This document shows, in pieces, positions 16,724 through 25,152 of a stretch of DNA of 64,000 nt. The stretch is from Bryobacteraceae bacterium (GTDB lineage Bacteria; Acidobacteriota; Terriglobia; Bryobacterales; Bryobacteraceae), in the NCBI GenBank assembly GCA_019752335.1, contig JAIEMJ010000023.1:310001-374000 (forward strand). The letters run 5' to 3'. The notes under the pieces are model-generated. The model saw nothing but the letters and a program-made list of their open reading frames with translations. It did no database searches and was not told the origin of the DNA. The stretch's first letter is position 1, and the number at the start of each line of letters is the position of its first letter. Made by a program: the position numbers and the translations under genes.

Positions 16724-17402
16724 GATCCTCGACGTCGCCAGCGGCAAGCGCCTCTGGCACGATGGACCGGAGGCACCGGCCTCGCGACCGGGGTCCACAG
16801 TAAAGCCGTTCACCTTGCTGGCCCTGCTCGACGCTGGGCTCGACCCCCAACGCCGCCTGCCCTGCCCCCAGCGGCTGACTCTGGACGGCCGCCGCTTCGA
16901 CTGTACGCACCCGCCGATTCATTCCTTGAACGCGCGCGAGGCGCTGGCCTATTCCTGCAACCACTACTTCGCCACGGCGTCGGCGCGGCTGGGCCCGGGA
17001 GTATTAGCCAAGACCTTCGCTTCGTTTGGTCTTGCGGTCTCCATGTCTGACTCCCTGGCTGACCCTCGTCTGACGGCCCTAGGGGAGGCGGGCCTGCTGG
17101 TGACGCCGCTCGAGCTGGCGCGCGCCTACCGCCTGCTGGCCCTGGCCGGGAATCGTGTGATTCAAGAGGGCTTGGAACTGGCTACGACGGCCGGAACGGC
17201 GCGGTTGGCGGGGCCCGCGTTTGTGGGGAAGACCGGTACCGCGGCCAGCCCGAATCGCATTTCTTTACATGCCTGGTTCGCCGGATGGACGCCCCGCGAG
17301 AGGCCGGAACATGTTATGGTCGTGTTTCTGCCGGTTGGAAGGGGCGCCAGCGACGCTGCTCCCGCCGCCCGGCGCTTGTACGAAACATGGCATCGCGGCT
17401 GA
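16701..17402 (+). CDS. compact penicillin-binding transpeptidase domain protein
   Basis: This 233-residue protein carries the three penicillin-binding motifs: SxxK as STVK (Ser32, Lys35) in RPGSTVKPF, SxN as SCN (85-87) in AYSCNHYF, and KTG (177-179) in GKTGTA. It has no signal peptide or membrane segment and no N-terminal domain, so it is about half the size of a usual class B PBP. It starts with GTG inside the end of the thioesterase gene. It is followed with overlap by a SpoIID-type gene. Because the catalytic serine faces a periplasmic substrate in all known PBPs, how this would be exported is unclear. It could also be a degenerate domain with another role. Confidence 0.75.
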   Translation: MATSVSAEILDVASGKRLWHDGPEAPASRPGSTVKPFTLLALLDAGLDPQRRLPCPQRLTLDGRRFDCTHPPIHSLNAREALAYSCNHYFATASARLGPGVLAKTFASFGLAVSMSDSLADPRLTALGEAGLLVTPLELARAYRLLALAGNRVIQEGLELATTAGTARLAGPAFVGKTGTAASPNRISLHAWFAGWTPRERPEHVMVVFLPVGRGASDAAPAARRLYETWHRG

Positions 17403-18889
17403 TCATTTTCGCCTTCTTGGGCACGGCGCTCGCCGCCCGACTTCCCAACAGCGAAACCGCCCTCGAAATCCGCCTCTTTTCCCGGACGAACGTCACCGAA
17501 GCCCGCGTAAACGGGCAGCGCATTCATGCTCCGCATCAAGGGGTATATCAGGGTCAGGTAGTGCTTGAAGTTAAGGGCACTAAACCACTCTATCTAAGCC
17601 ATTTGAATGTATCGACGCGAAGTGGACATCTCATCTTCCTGGCGAACATTCCCCTAGAGCAATATGTCGCCAGTGTGTTAGCTGGCGAACTAAACGGCGT
17701 CAGTAACCCGGAGACCCTAAAGGCCATGGCGATCGCGATCCGCACCTACGCGATTCGCCATCGTAGCGCCCACGCGCGCGAAGGCTACGACCTCTGCGAC
17801 ACGACGCACTGCCAGAACGTCTACTGGAGCCAACGTAGCAAAATCCATCAGGAGGCAGCCGAGTCCACCGAGGGACTCTTGCTCTGGTGGAAAGGCGAAC
17901 CGGCCGCCACGTACTACCACGCCCACTGCGGCGGGATGAGCGAGGCGTCGCCGATGGGGACGTACCTCCCCGCAAAAGCGGATGCGCACTGCGTCACCCG
18001 CGGCAACGACCATTGGCGCGCCGCCTTCACCGGCGAGCAACTCGCCGACGCGCTCAGCCTCAAGGTGCCGGCGATGACCGTCGAGGTGACGGACCGTTCC
18101 CCCTCCGGCCGGGCGAATTACCTCAGCGTGAACGGCCGCCGCATCGGCGCCAATCAGTTTCAGTCGGCGCTGGGAAGCCGCTTCGGCTGGCAGGTGAAGA
18201 GCCTGCTGTTCGATGTGACGCGGGTCGGCGACAAGTTCGTCTTCGCCGGACGCGGACGCGGCCACGGCGTCGGGCTGTGCCAGATCGGCGCGATCCAGAT
18301 GGGCGCCACCGGACACACGGCGCGAGAGATTCTGGAGACCTACTACCCCGGCACCCGCATCGGCCTAACGGCGCAAGGTCTCGACTGGGTGTCGCGCCGA
18401 GGCGAGCGTCTGGAACTTCTCTCGACTGACCCCGCGCAAGAAGAATTCGTCCTCAGCGCCGCCGAACGCGCCCTGAAGGAAGCCGAGTCCCGCACGCGGC
18501 TGCAACTCACCGGCCGCGTGCAACTGAAGCTCTTCCCCACGGTAGCCACCTTCCGCAACGCGACCGGCGAGAGCGGCACGGTAGCGGCGTCGACGCGCGG
18601 CCGCGTGGTGCGACTGCAGCCGGCGAAGACGCTGCAAGCGAAGCAAGTGCTCGAAGCCATCCTGCTGCACGAACTGCTTCATGTCGTGCTCGAAAGCCAA
18701 GGCCAAGCCGGACAACCGTGGTGGTTCCGCGAGGGGCTCACCCTCGCACTCAGCGGCGACAAGCCCACCGACGCCCGCTACACGCAGGCCTTGCAGCGCG
18801 TCCGCCAACTCGTCTCCGAACACGGCCTGGACCGCGTGTTAACGTTCTGGCGTCAGGGTCTTGGCACGGCAATAGCCCGCGAAAACTAG
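17387..18889 (+). CDS. SpoIID/LytB-like protein with C-terminal HExxH region
   Basis: This 500-residue exported protein starts with MASRLIIFAFLGTALAARL, a signal peptide. The N-terminal half is SpoIID-like: IPLEQYVASVLAGELNG with candidate catalytic Glu101, LKAMAIAIRTYAI, HCGGMSEASPMG, and GRGRGHGVGLCQIGA. The C-terminal 150 residues carry LLHELLHVVLE, an HExxH at about 428-432, followed by QPWWFREGLTLAL. This looks like a gluzincin or peptidase-MA-type metalloprotease site. The longer frame upstream of 17387 is a shadow of the transpeptidase gene, which overlaps by 16 bp. SpoIID proteins are lytic transglycosylases; the fused protease site is unusual. The 3' end overlaps the convergent membrane gene by 51 bp. 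Confidence 0.85.
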   Translation: MASRLIIFAFLGTALAARLPNSETALEIRLFSRTNVTEARVNGQRIHAPHQGVYQGQVVLEVKGTKPLYLSHLNVSTRSGHLIFLANIPLEQYVASVLAGELNGVSNPETLKAMAIAIRTYAIRHRSAHAREGYDLCDTTHCQNVYWSQRSKIHQEAAESTEGLLLWWKGEPAATYYHAHCGGMSEASPMGTYLPAKADAHCVTRGNDHWRAAFTGEQLADALSLKVPAMTVEVTDRSPSGRANYLSVNGRRIGANQFQSALGSRFGWQVKSLLFDVTRVGDKFVFAGRGRGHGVGLCQIGAIQMGATGHTAREILETYYPGTRIGLTAQGLDWVSRRGERLELLSTDPAQEEFVLSAAERALKEAESRTRLQLTGRVQLKLFPTVATFRNATGESGTVAASTRGRVVRLQPAKTLQAKQVLEAILLHELLHVVLESQGQAGQPWWFREGLTLALSGDKPTDARYTQALQRVRQLVSEHGLDRVLTFWRQGLGTAIAREN

Positions 18890-19507
18890 CCACGCACCGA
18901 CGTAAAGAACGAAGGCAGCGCCCGCGCGCAATACGAAGCTCGCCATTTGGCCCGCAAAAGAGCTAACGGACGGGATCCACCAGAAGAGTTTCCACGGCAG
19001 CCAGCTGCCCACGACGGCCCAGGCAAAGACCGCCGCCAGGTAAGAGACGCTGAGCGGTACGGCGCGCCAGTCCCGCAGACCGCCCGCGCCATTCGCCACT
19101 CGGACCGCGACGGGCAGCAGCGTACGCAAAGTCAGAACCAGCAGGAGAATGGCGAGCACGGTGCGCGGGAGGAAGTCCAACTGCACCGGAGTGCGCGTCG
19201 CGAAGGTGAGCGCGGAGCCGAGCCACTGGCCGACGGCCGTCGTGTAGGAGTCGAGGTAGGCGAAGACGCCCAACACCAAAGCGACAATGCCGAGCCAGGC
19301 CAACATCGGCAAAGTGCGGCGAACCGCGGCGACCGGTTCGCGGTTGAAGGCGAGCGCCATCAGGTAGGCGACGAGCGTGAGCAGCCCCGCAGCCAGCAGG
19401 ACGGAGACTGCCGTGTTCCCGATGCTGGAGAGCCGCAGCCCGAGCCAGTAGTAAGCGAGCGCGAAGAAGACCAAGTTGCCCACGGCGTCGATCAGAAAGA
19501 GGCGCAT
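18839..19507 (-). CDS. multi-pass membrane protein, unknown function
   Basis: This 222-residue protein has about six hydrophobic segments (for example LVFFALAYYWLGL, VSVLLAAGLLTLVAYLMALAF, WLGIVALVLGVFAYL, TVLAILLLVLTLRTL, LAAVFAWAVVGSWL, FVLYVGAWLVFAGY). No domain is recognised. Its ATG shares one base with the stop of the alpha-2-macroglobulin gene, so it is translationally coupled to that gene and probably acts at the inner membrane in the same system. The 3' end overlaps the convergent SpoIID gene. Confidence 0.75.
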   Translation of the reverse strand: MRLFLIDAVGNLVFFALAYYWLGLRLSSIGNTAVSVLLAAGLLTLVAYLMALAFNREPVAAVRRTLPMLAWLGIVALVLGVFAYLDSYTTAVGQWLGSALTFATRTPVQLDFLPRTVLAILLLVLTLRTLLPVAVRVANGAGGLRDWRAVPLSVSYLAAVFAWAVVGSWLPWKLFWWIPSVSSFAGQMASFVLRAGAAFVLYVGAWLVFAGYCRAKTLTPER

Positions 19508-22500
19508 TACGGCTTCACCTGCACCGCGAGGGATTCGGTCGTCGACAGATACTCGGGCTGATACATGGGCATCACCCGCGCGGGGCTCGCGCGGAACTTG
19601 CCGGGGTTCACGACCTTGAAGAGCGAGAAGAAGGTGCCCTGGCCCGCGCTGAAGTAGGTCTTGAAGAGCGCGGCGCGGTCGTCGCGCAGTTCACGGCGCG
19701 TGGAGTAGCTGGTCCACCAGTCCGGCTTGTCGGCGAGTTCGTAGAGGTCGTCGCGCTCAATCAGTTCGACGCCGGCGGGCAGCGGATCTTCGAGCAGCAG
19801 ATAGCGCCAATCGCCGCCCGTGAGCGTCAAGCGGCTGGCGACGATGTCGCCGCTGTTGAGTTCACCAGTGACGCGTTCGAGCTGATAGACGATGCGGCCC
19901 GCGCGCTTCGAAGGCACCAGCCGGAAGTAGTCGCGCAAGAGATTCAAGGCGACTTTGCCCGTCTTCTGATACTTGTCCTCGGTGGAATAGTAGTTCGCGC
20001 GGGCCGACCAATAGAGCCGGCCATTGCCGGTGCGCGAGATGCTCACCTGGTTGCTCAGCGACGCGGGAATCTTCAGCGTCGCCGTACGGATGCCCATCAC
20101 GTCCTCCTGGGTGAAGCGCCGCGAGAGGACGCGCTTGCCGTTCACATCGACGTTCACCGTGAAGTCCGCCGCCAGTTCGCCGCTGCGCTTCAGGTATTCG
20201 GTGAGGCCGTCCACGGCCATCGCGGTCTGCTTGGTGGACGACCACCAGTAGCCTTCATTGCGATGCTCCGTGAGCCACAGCGCCGCCTTCGCCACCAGCG
20301 GACTCTCGGGCTTCACCCGCGCCAGCAGCTTCAAGCTCATGGCGGTGGCTTCGGTGGAAGTATCAAAGACGAAGCCGAGCACGTCGTCTCGGTCCCAGTT
20401 CCACCAGGCCTCCTGGCCATTCTGACGAGCCAGCTTCTCCAGCATGGTGACGGCCTCCTTCAGGCGCGCGTCCTTGCGGCGATCCAGTTCGAGCGCCAGC
20501 TGCGCCAGCGCCTGCGGTGAGAGGCGATCCCGCGCGGCCCAGACGCTGTCCACCTGTTGCGGCGTGGCTTGACCGGCCAGCCCCAAGGCATAGACCATGT
20601 AGGCGCGCGCGTCGGGGACGGCGCGCTCTTCGCGTTCGAACTCCTTCTTCAGCCAAGCCGCGCCCTTGTCTCGCGCTTCGTTCTGATTGGGCCGCGCGAA
20701 GCCCGCAGCGGCGGCGCGAGAGAAGCCTTCGACGACGAGGGCGGTCATATAGACCGACGAGTCATCCGTTTGCCACCAGCCCCAGCCGCCGTCGGGATGC
20801 TGGAAGTCGAGCAGGCGGTCGAGCCCGTCGTTCACCTTGGCTTGGAGGAGCTTGGGGTCCTGCGCGGACTTCAGCTTCAGTTCCTCAAAGGCCTTGGCGA
20901 CGATGAGATTCGGCAGCACGCTGGACATGGTCTGCTCGGTGCAGCCATAGGGGAACGTCGTGAGATAGTCGAGCGCGCCAAACAAAGCGCCGCCGATGGA
21001 AGGCGCCAAACGAAGCTCCACTTCGCGCGACTGGGGCACGGACGCGGCGGGAATCTCCAGCGTCGTCGACGCGCTGTTGCCGCTGAGCGCGCCGGAGCGA
21101 GAGACGCTAAGCGGCACGCCAAAGGGCTTCACCGGCAGCTTCAACTCCACGGCGTCGCTCTCGCCGGTGGAGAGCGCCTTGGCGAGAATCGTGGCCTCAC
21201 GCACCGACTTGGCCCGCACGCGGAAGCTGGCCGTCGCCGTGCCCTTCGAGGCGACGGTAACGTCGCGCGCGCCACCGTCGAGCAGTTCCAGGCCCGTCGC
21301 TTCCAGCGTCACTTTGACGCTCTTCTCGCCCTCCAGGTAGTTCTGCACCACCATGGTGAGCGTCACTTCGTCTTCTTCCGTGAAGAAGCGCGGCACCGCC
21401 GGACGCAGGATTAGATTCTTGCGGACGATCACCTTGTTGACCCCTTGGCCGACCCGCGTATCGCGGGTGACGCCCCGCGCGGTGGCGCGCCAGGTCGTCA
21501 GCGAGTCCGGGAATTCGAGCTTCGCCGTGGCGCGGCCGTCGGCGCCGGTAACCACGGCGGGCGCCCAATAGACCGTATCGGGGAAGGCCTTGCGGATGCG
21601 CGGCTCCGGCATCCGGTCCGGCTTCAGTTGCGCGAGCGAACGGCCGCTGGCCTGCGCCAGCAGCATGGCGCGCTCGCCGGCTTCGCCCGAGAAGAAATAC
21701 GAGAGCGAACTCTCTGTCGAGACGACGCTATAGACGCGCCCGTAGAAGTGCCGCAACGGGTCCGGCATGGTTTCGGGTCGAATGGCGTAGATGGCCTCAT
21801 CGACCACGCCCAAGGAGAGCTCCGCGCTGACGGGTTTACCCTGCCAGTCCTTCGCTTCCACGCTGTAGCTGGCCGCTTCGCCGGGCTTAAACTGCGCTTT
21901 CGACGGCGTCACCTTAACGTTAAGTTTTTGCTCCGTGGGAGGCACCTTCAGGCTCTTCGTGCCCTGGTAAAGCTGGCCCTTTTGGATGAAGGCCGCTGAG
22001 ACGTAGAAGTTCGGCGCGTAGTCCTGCCGGATGGGAATCTCGTAGATGAACGAGCCCGACGTGGCCGCGCGCGCTTCGTGCTGATGCAGGTCACGCCCCT
22101 CGACGCTGAGCAGCACATGCGCGCTGGGCACCCCGGTGACGATCAGCACTTTCGCGGTCTCGCCCGGCCGGTAGCTCTTCTTGTCGGGAACGATTTCGAT
22201 GGAGTTATCGCGCGCGGATTCGCTGCCGCCCTCCACCCAGAGGTAAGCGTAGCCCACGGCGTCGCGGCCTTCGGGAGTCCGCGCCACGACGCGCAAGCGG
22301 TAGCTGCCAGAGGCTGGCGCCGGAAACTCGGTGGTCGCCTCGCCTTCGAACGTCCGCCCGGCGTAGGTGGCGAGCACCTTCTGGGTCTTCTCGCGCCAGT
22401 CCGAAGTCAGCACTTCCACGCGGTAAGCCCCGGCTACCGGCGCACCCTCCAGGTCGCGCAGATTCACCTTCACCTGCACCGTCTGCCCCGGCGCGTAGAC

Positions 22501-24081
22501 GTAGCCGTTCGGCCGCGCGGTAACCGAGTAGCTCGCGTACGGCGCCACCACGACACCGGAGCCGCTGATCTCGCGCCGCGCGGCGTCGGTGACGCGCCCC
22601 TCAATGCGATACACCCAGCCGTGGCGGTCCTCTTCCTTCTCCGCCACCGGGTTCTCCACGCTGACGCTCAGCTTGCCGTCCGCGTTCGTCTTGCCGTCGA
22701 ACTGCGCGATCTCCTGCTGGCCCCAAGCGCTGGGATCGTCTTCGTCCTCCGCGTCGTCCCAGGGCGCCCAGTAGCGCGAGCGGTAGACAACGTACTTCAC
22801 CGCCGCCCCGGCCACCGGTTCGCCAAAGTAGTACTTGGCCTCGATCTCGGCCTCAATCGACGTGCCCTGCAGGAAGCGCTTTTTGTTGGGCGTCACCTTC
22901 ACTTCGTACTCCGGCTTCTTGTACTCCTCCACCTCGAAGTTGCCGGAGACCTTGCTCTCGCCGAGCTTCATCTCGACCGAGTACATGCCCAACGCGGCGC
23001 CATCGGGGACGGCGTAGTCGCCATGAATCGTACCGAAGCCCGAGACGTTGCGGACCTCGCGAAAGACGGACTTGCCTTCGGGATCCGTGATCTCGACGGT
23101 GGCTTTGGTATCGGACGGCAGGTCATAGCCCTTCGCCGTGGGCGCGCGGACGATGGCGCGATAGCCCAGCTTGTGGCCGGGCCGGTAAACGGGGCGATCG
23201 GTGTAGACGTAGCCGGTAAGCGAGTCGCGGTCGCCGCGATGGAAGCTGTAGCCGGGCAGCGCGTTGATGGCAAAGTCACTCTTCGGCGTGGCCATCACCA
23301 GGACGTCGTCGCCCTTAAAGTCAGCGAGCTTCAGCGTCACCAGTCCCAGCGCGTTCGTACGGCCTTCAGCGATGCGGCTGCGCTTCACCACCACGCTGAC
23401 GTCGCAGTTCGCTGCGGGCGCGCCGCTCTGCCGATCCACCACCATCGTTACCACTCGCCCCGGCAGGCTTTTGGTGATGAGCGCATAGTTCGACACGGAA
23501 ACAATCGTGTAAGCGCGCAGCACGCCGTTCGTCGCTTCGACCAGATACACTCCGGCCTTCGGCAAGTCCAGCGGCACGGTGACCGAGTCCCAGGGATTCT
23601 GTTTGGTTAACGACTGGCGGAACTTCGTCACTAGTTGCTGCTGATTCAGCAGCGGCACCAAGGCAAAGCTCGCCGGACCCCGCACCGCCGGCTTCGGCGT
23701 CGTGAACTCATGAATCCGCGTGCGCGATTCCCGCGTGAACTGCGCGCGGAAAGCATCCCGCACCGCCGACCGGTAAGCTTGCTTCCAGTCCTCAAACCGC
23801 TCGAGCCAAGTCAACTCGCGCGCCGGCCGCGGACTCTGCCCGCCAAACTGGTGCGGGTCCTCCAACTGCTCAAAGAACTTGCGCGGATCGTTGACGCGGT
23901 AGACGCGAAACTCCAGCGTGCCCAGGCCCGAACTCGACACCGTCACCGACGCCTTCTCGCCCACGCCGAACGTGCGGTTCGAAAGCAACGAGAAGTAGCG
24001 CGACTCGCCCTCTTCCTGCGCGGCAATCGGACAGGCGAGAAATACTGCGGTCGCCCACAGGAGCGGCTTAAGGCGCGGCAC
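19507..24081 (-). CDS. bacterial alpha-2-macroglobulin with intact thioester
   Basis: This 1524-residue periplasmic protein has an N-terminal signal (MPRLKPLLWATAVFLACPIAAQ) in which a weak lipobox FLAC is possible. A series of MG domains follows, with repeated YVYTDRPVYRPGHKL, EYKKPEYEVKV and GYVYAPGQTVQVKV stretches. A bait-like segment and the complement-like region come next. The thioester motif is present as FPYGCTEQTMS with Cys1047 and Gln1050, followed by a helical alpha-alpha toroid (LDRLLDFQHPDGGWGWW). In known bacterial A2Ms this traps proteases and may guard periplasmic repair. E. coli YfaS, of similar length, is reported to lack the thioester. The start is GTG at 24081, inside the DUF1175 gene by 14 bp. 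Confidence 0.9.
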   Translation of the reverse strand: MPRLKPLLWATAVFLACPIAAQEEGESRYFSLLSNRTFGVGEKASVTVSSSGLGTLEFRVYRVNDPRKFFEQLEDPHQFGGQSPRPARELTWLERFEDWKQAYRSAVRDAFRAQFTRESRTRIHEFTTPKPAVRGPASFALVPLLNQQQLVTKFRQSLTKQNPWDSVTVPLDLPKAGVYLVEATNGVLRAYTIVSVSNYALITKSLPGRVVTMVVDRQSGAPAANCDVSVVVKRSRIAEGRTNALGLVTLKLADFKGDDVLVMATPKSDFAINALPGYSFHRGDRDSLTGYVYTDRPVYRPGHKLGYRAIVRAPTAKGYDLPSDTKATVEITDPEGKSVFREVRNVSGFGTIHGDYAVPDGAALGMYSVEMKLGESKVSGNFEVEEYKKPEYEVKVTPNKKRFLQGTSIEAEIEAKYYFGEPVAGAAVKYVVYRSRYWAPWDDAEDEDDPSAWGQQEIAQFDGKTNADGKLSVSVENPVAEKEEDRHGWVYRIEGRVTDAARREISGSGVVVAPYASYSVTARPNGYVYAPGQTVQVKVNLRDLEGAPVAGAYRVEVLTSDWREKTQKVLATYAGRTFEGEATTEFPAPASGSYRLRVVARTPEGRDAVGYAYLWVEGGSESARDNSIEIVPDKKSYRPGETAKVLIVTGVPSAHVLLSVEGRDLHQHEARAATSGSFIYEIPIRQDYAPNFYVSAAFIQKGQLYQGTKSLKVPPTEQKLNVKVTPSKAQFKPGEAASYSVEAKDWQGKPVSAELSLGVVDEAIYAIRPETMPDPLRHFYGRVYSVVSTESSLSYFFSGEAGERAMLLAQASGRSLAQLKPDRMPEPRIRKAFPDTVYWAPAVVTGADGRATAKLEFPDSLTTWRATARGVTRDTRVGQGVNKVIVRKNLILRPAVPRFFTEEDEVTLTMVVQNYLEGEKSVKVTLEATGLELLDGGARDVTVASKGTATASFRVRAKSVREATILAKALSTGESDAVELKLPVKPFGVPLSVSRSGALSGNSASTTLEIPAASVPQSREVELRLAPSIGGALFGALDYLTTFPYGCTEQTMSSVLPNLIVAKAFEELKLKSAQDPKLLQAKVNDGLDRLLDFQHPDGGWGWWQTDDSSVYMTALVVEGFSRAAAAGFARPNQNEARDKGAAWLKKEFEREERAVPDARAYMVYALGLAGQATPQQVDSVWAARDRLSPQALAQLALELDRRKDARLKEAVTMLEKLARQNGQEAWWNWDRDDVLGFVFDTSTEATAMSLKLLARVKPESPLVAKAALWLTEHRNEGYWWSSTKQTAMAVDGLTEYLKRSGELAADFTVNVDVNGKRVLSRRFTQEDVMGIRTATLKIPASLSNQVSISRTGNGRLYWSARANYYSTEDKYQKTGKVALNLLRDYFRLVPSKRAGRIVYQLERVTGELNSGDIVASRLTLTGGDWRYLLLEDPLPAGVELIERDDLYELADKPDWWTSYSTRRELRDDRAALFKTYFSAGQGTFFSLFKVVNPGKFRASPARVMPMYQPEYLSTTESLAVQVKP

Positions 24082-24928
24082 TCAGAATCCTCCAACGATA
24101 CAAACCCAGAAACACGGGGTTCGCTTCCAGCGGCCGCCAGCGCGGCTGCGGATGCGCCAAAAGCTCCTCACGCGACAGCCTGCGCATCTCACCTGGCCGC
24201 CCTTCTACCGGTCCCGTATGGTACACAATCCACGCTTCCGGCCCTCGCGTAAACTCGCTCTTCCCGAGATAGATCATCGCATGGAAGGGCATGCGTTGCC
24301 CAACCTGTTCGAAAAAGAGCAGGTCGCCGGGCCGGGCGTCGGCCAGGCGGCGGCTGACGAAAGCGGCGTTCCACTGGCGCAGCGTCCGCGCATCGGCGAA
24401 CTGGCCGTACGTGCCAGCGCCGGTGCGAAACAGGCGCGTCCCTGGATTCACCGCGGCATCAATCGGCGGCAAGGCCGGCAAAGCCGGCAGATCGATCGTC
24501 TTCAGCCACGCGGCGTCGTGCTTGCGGAGCGTCTCCCGGTAGGCGAAGCGCAGCAGCGCCGCGCAGTCAATGACGTCCTTGGCGCGCCGCGCGGGCGGCA
24601 AATGGTATTGGCTCTCGGCCAGAAACGTGAACCAGAGCCGGAACGCGCGCTGGTCAGCCGGATGAGTGAGCCGGGCACTGTCGTTTTCCTGGGAAACGAA
24701 GCGAAATCTGGAGAGCCCGCCGCGTGAGCGGCGGGGCGCGTTTCGACGTTGATCCGCAAAAACGCCCCTAAAACCGCCATATTCCGTGTCGGAGGCCCCA
24801 TCGCTCACGCGATGGGCTCTTACGGTCGTGCGAGCCAGACATATCTTTTCTGAGCCGCTGACGCGACGGTCTGGAGACTCCGGCTGCGCGGGCCACAGCA
24901 GGAGGGCGAATATAAACAGTCCGGGCAC
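24068..24928 (-). CDS. DUF1175 (YfaT-like) NlpC/P60-like protein with an in-frame insert
   Basis: This 286-residue protein is like E. coli YfaT (DUF1175), which travels with A2M genes. It has a signal peptide at residues 1-15 (MPGLFIFALLLWPAQ, from a GTG). The catalytic part starts at about residue 71 (SRFRFVSQENDSARL), with a DCAALLRFAYRE motif holding the Cys and a FHAMIYLG segment with the His. That is an NlpC/P60-like Cys-His pattern. Residues 16-70 have no family character and coincide with a 152-bp run of GC-rich hairpins. The frame stays open through it. Without it the protein would be about 230 residues, close to the YfaT length. It is upstream of and coupled to the A2M gene. Confidence 0.75.
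   Translation of the reverse strand: MPGLFIFALLLWPAQPESPDRRVSGSEKICLARTTVRAHRVSDGASDTEYGGFRGVFADQRRNAPRRSRGGLSRFRFVSQENDSARLTHPADQRAFRLWFTFLAESQYHLPPARRAKDVIDCAALLRFAYRETLRKHDAAWLKTIDLPALPALPPIDAAVNPGTRLFRTGAGTYGQFADARTLRQWNAAFVSRRLADARPGDLLFFEQVGQRMPFHAMIYLGKSEFTRGPEAWIVYHTGPVEGRPGEMRRLSREELLAHPQPRWRPLEANPVFLGLYRWRILSAAP
24716..24867. repeat. REP-like cluster of three GTGA/TCAC-loop hairpins inside the DUF1175 frame
   Basis: Three short palindromes lie here. The first is CCCGCCGC-GTGA-GCGGCGGG (24716-24735), with an 8-bp stem. The second is CCCATCGC-TCAC-GCGATGGG (24797-24816), with an 8-bp stem. The third is GCCGC-TGAC-GCGAC (24854-24867), with a 5-bp stem containing one C-A mismatch on this strand. 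All have 4-base loops of GTGA/TCAC/TGAC type. The first two are in opposite orientation, as in REP pairs (BIMEs). The unit lies within the DUF1175 gene, between signal peptide and catalytic part. I cannot see a second copy in the window, so calling it a dispersed repeat is inference. Confidence 0.55.
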
Positions 24929-24951
24929 GAAAATAAAGTTTACCCCGCCGC

Positions 24952-24983
24952 TTGACTCCGTAGCACGGTACGGAGTTTAGAGT
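24952..24983 (+). promoter_or_regulatory. MerR-family operator/promoter for the metallothionein-like gene
   Basis: A -35 TTGACT (24952-24957) and a -10-like TAGAGT (24978-24983) are separated by 20 bp, the long spacer typical of MerR-activated promoters. Inside lies a perfect inverted repeat, ACTCCGTA (24955-24962), 6 bp, TACGGAGT (24969-24976), 22 bp in all. The layout and the ACTCC...GGAGT ends match the ZntR/CadR/PbrR operators, where the dyad begins within the -35. It is followed by AAGGAGGG and an ATG at 25009. This would make transcription respond to Zn, Cd, Pb or a similar ion. Confidence 0.85.
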
Positions 24984-25008
24984 TAAGGTGAAAGGAGGGT
25001 CAACGAAG

Positions 25009-25152
25009 ATGACCCCAACGAATGACACTGCTAAGAAATGCTGCGACAAATGTACCTGCGCGGAATGCCATGGTACCGCTTGTAAGTGCGACCAGAGCAA
25101 AGGCAAGTGCGGCTGCAACTGCGGCTGTGGCTGCGCCTGCTGCGAAAAGTAG
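25009..25152 (+). CDS. metallothionein-like Cys-rich protein, 47 residues
   Basis: This short ORF encodes 47 residues with 14 Cys and one His. The first 10 residues are MTPTNDTAKK. After that, Cys occur at 11, 12, 15, 17, 20, 25, 27, 34, 36, 38, 40, 42, 44 and 45, largely as CxC steps (GCNCGCGCACC). A strong ribosome site AAGGAGGG (24992-24999) lies 9 bp before the ATG, downstream of the MerR-type operator. The 3' end overlaps the MerR gene. Composition and context support a cytoplasmic metal-binding metallothionein-like protein. The Cys spacing is not that of SmtA/BmtA, so the family may be new. Confidence 0.85.
   Translation: MTPTNDTAKKCCDKCTCAECHGTACKCDQSKGKCGCNCGCGCACCEK

Noticed and set aside
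22078-23610. Long plus-strand frame opposite the alpha-2-macroglobulin gene
   Set aside because: Antisense shadow in high-GC coding DNA with no domain and no start signal.
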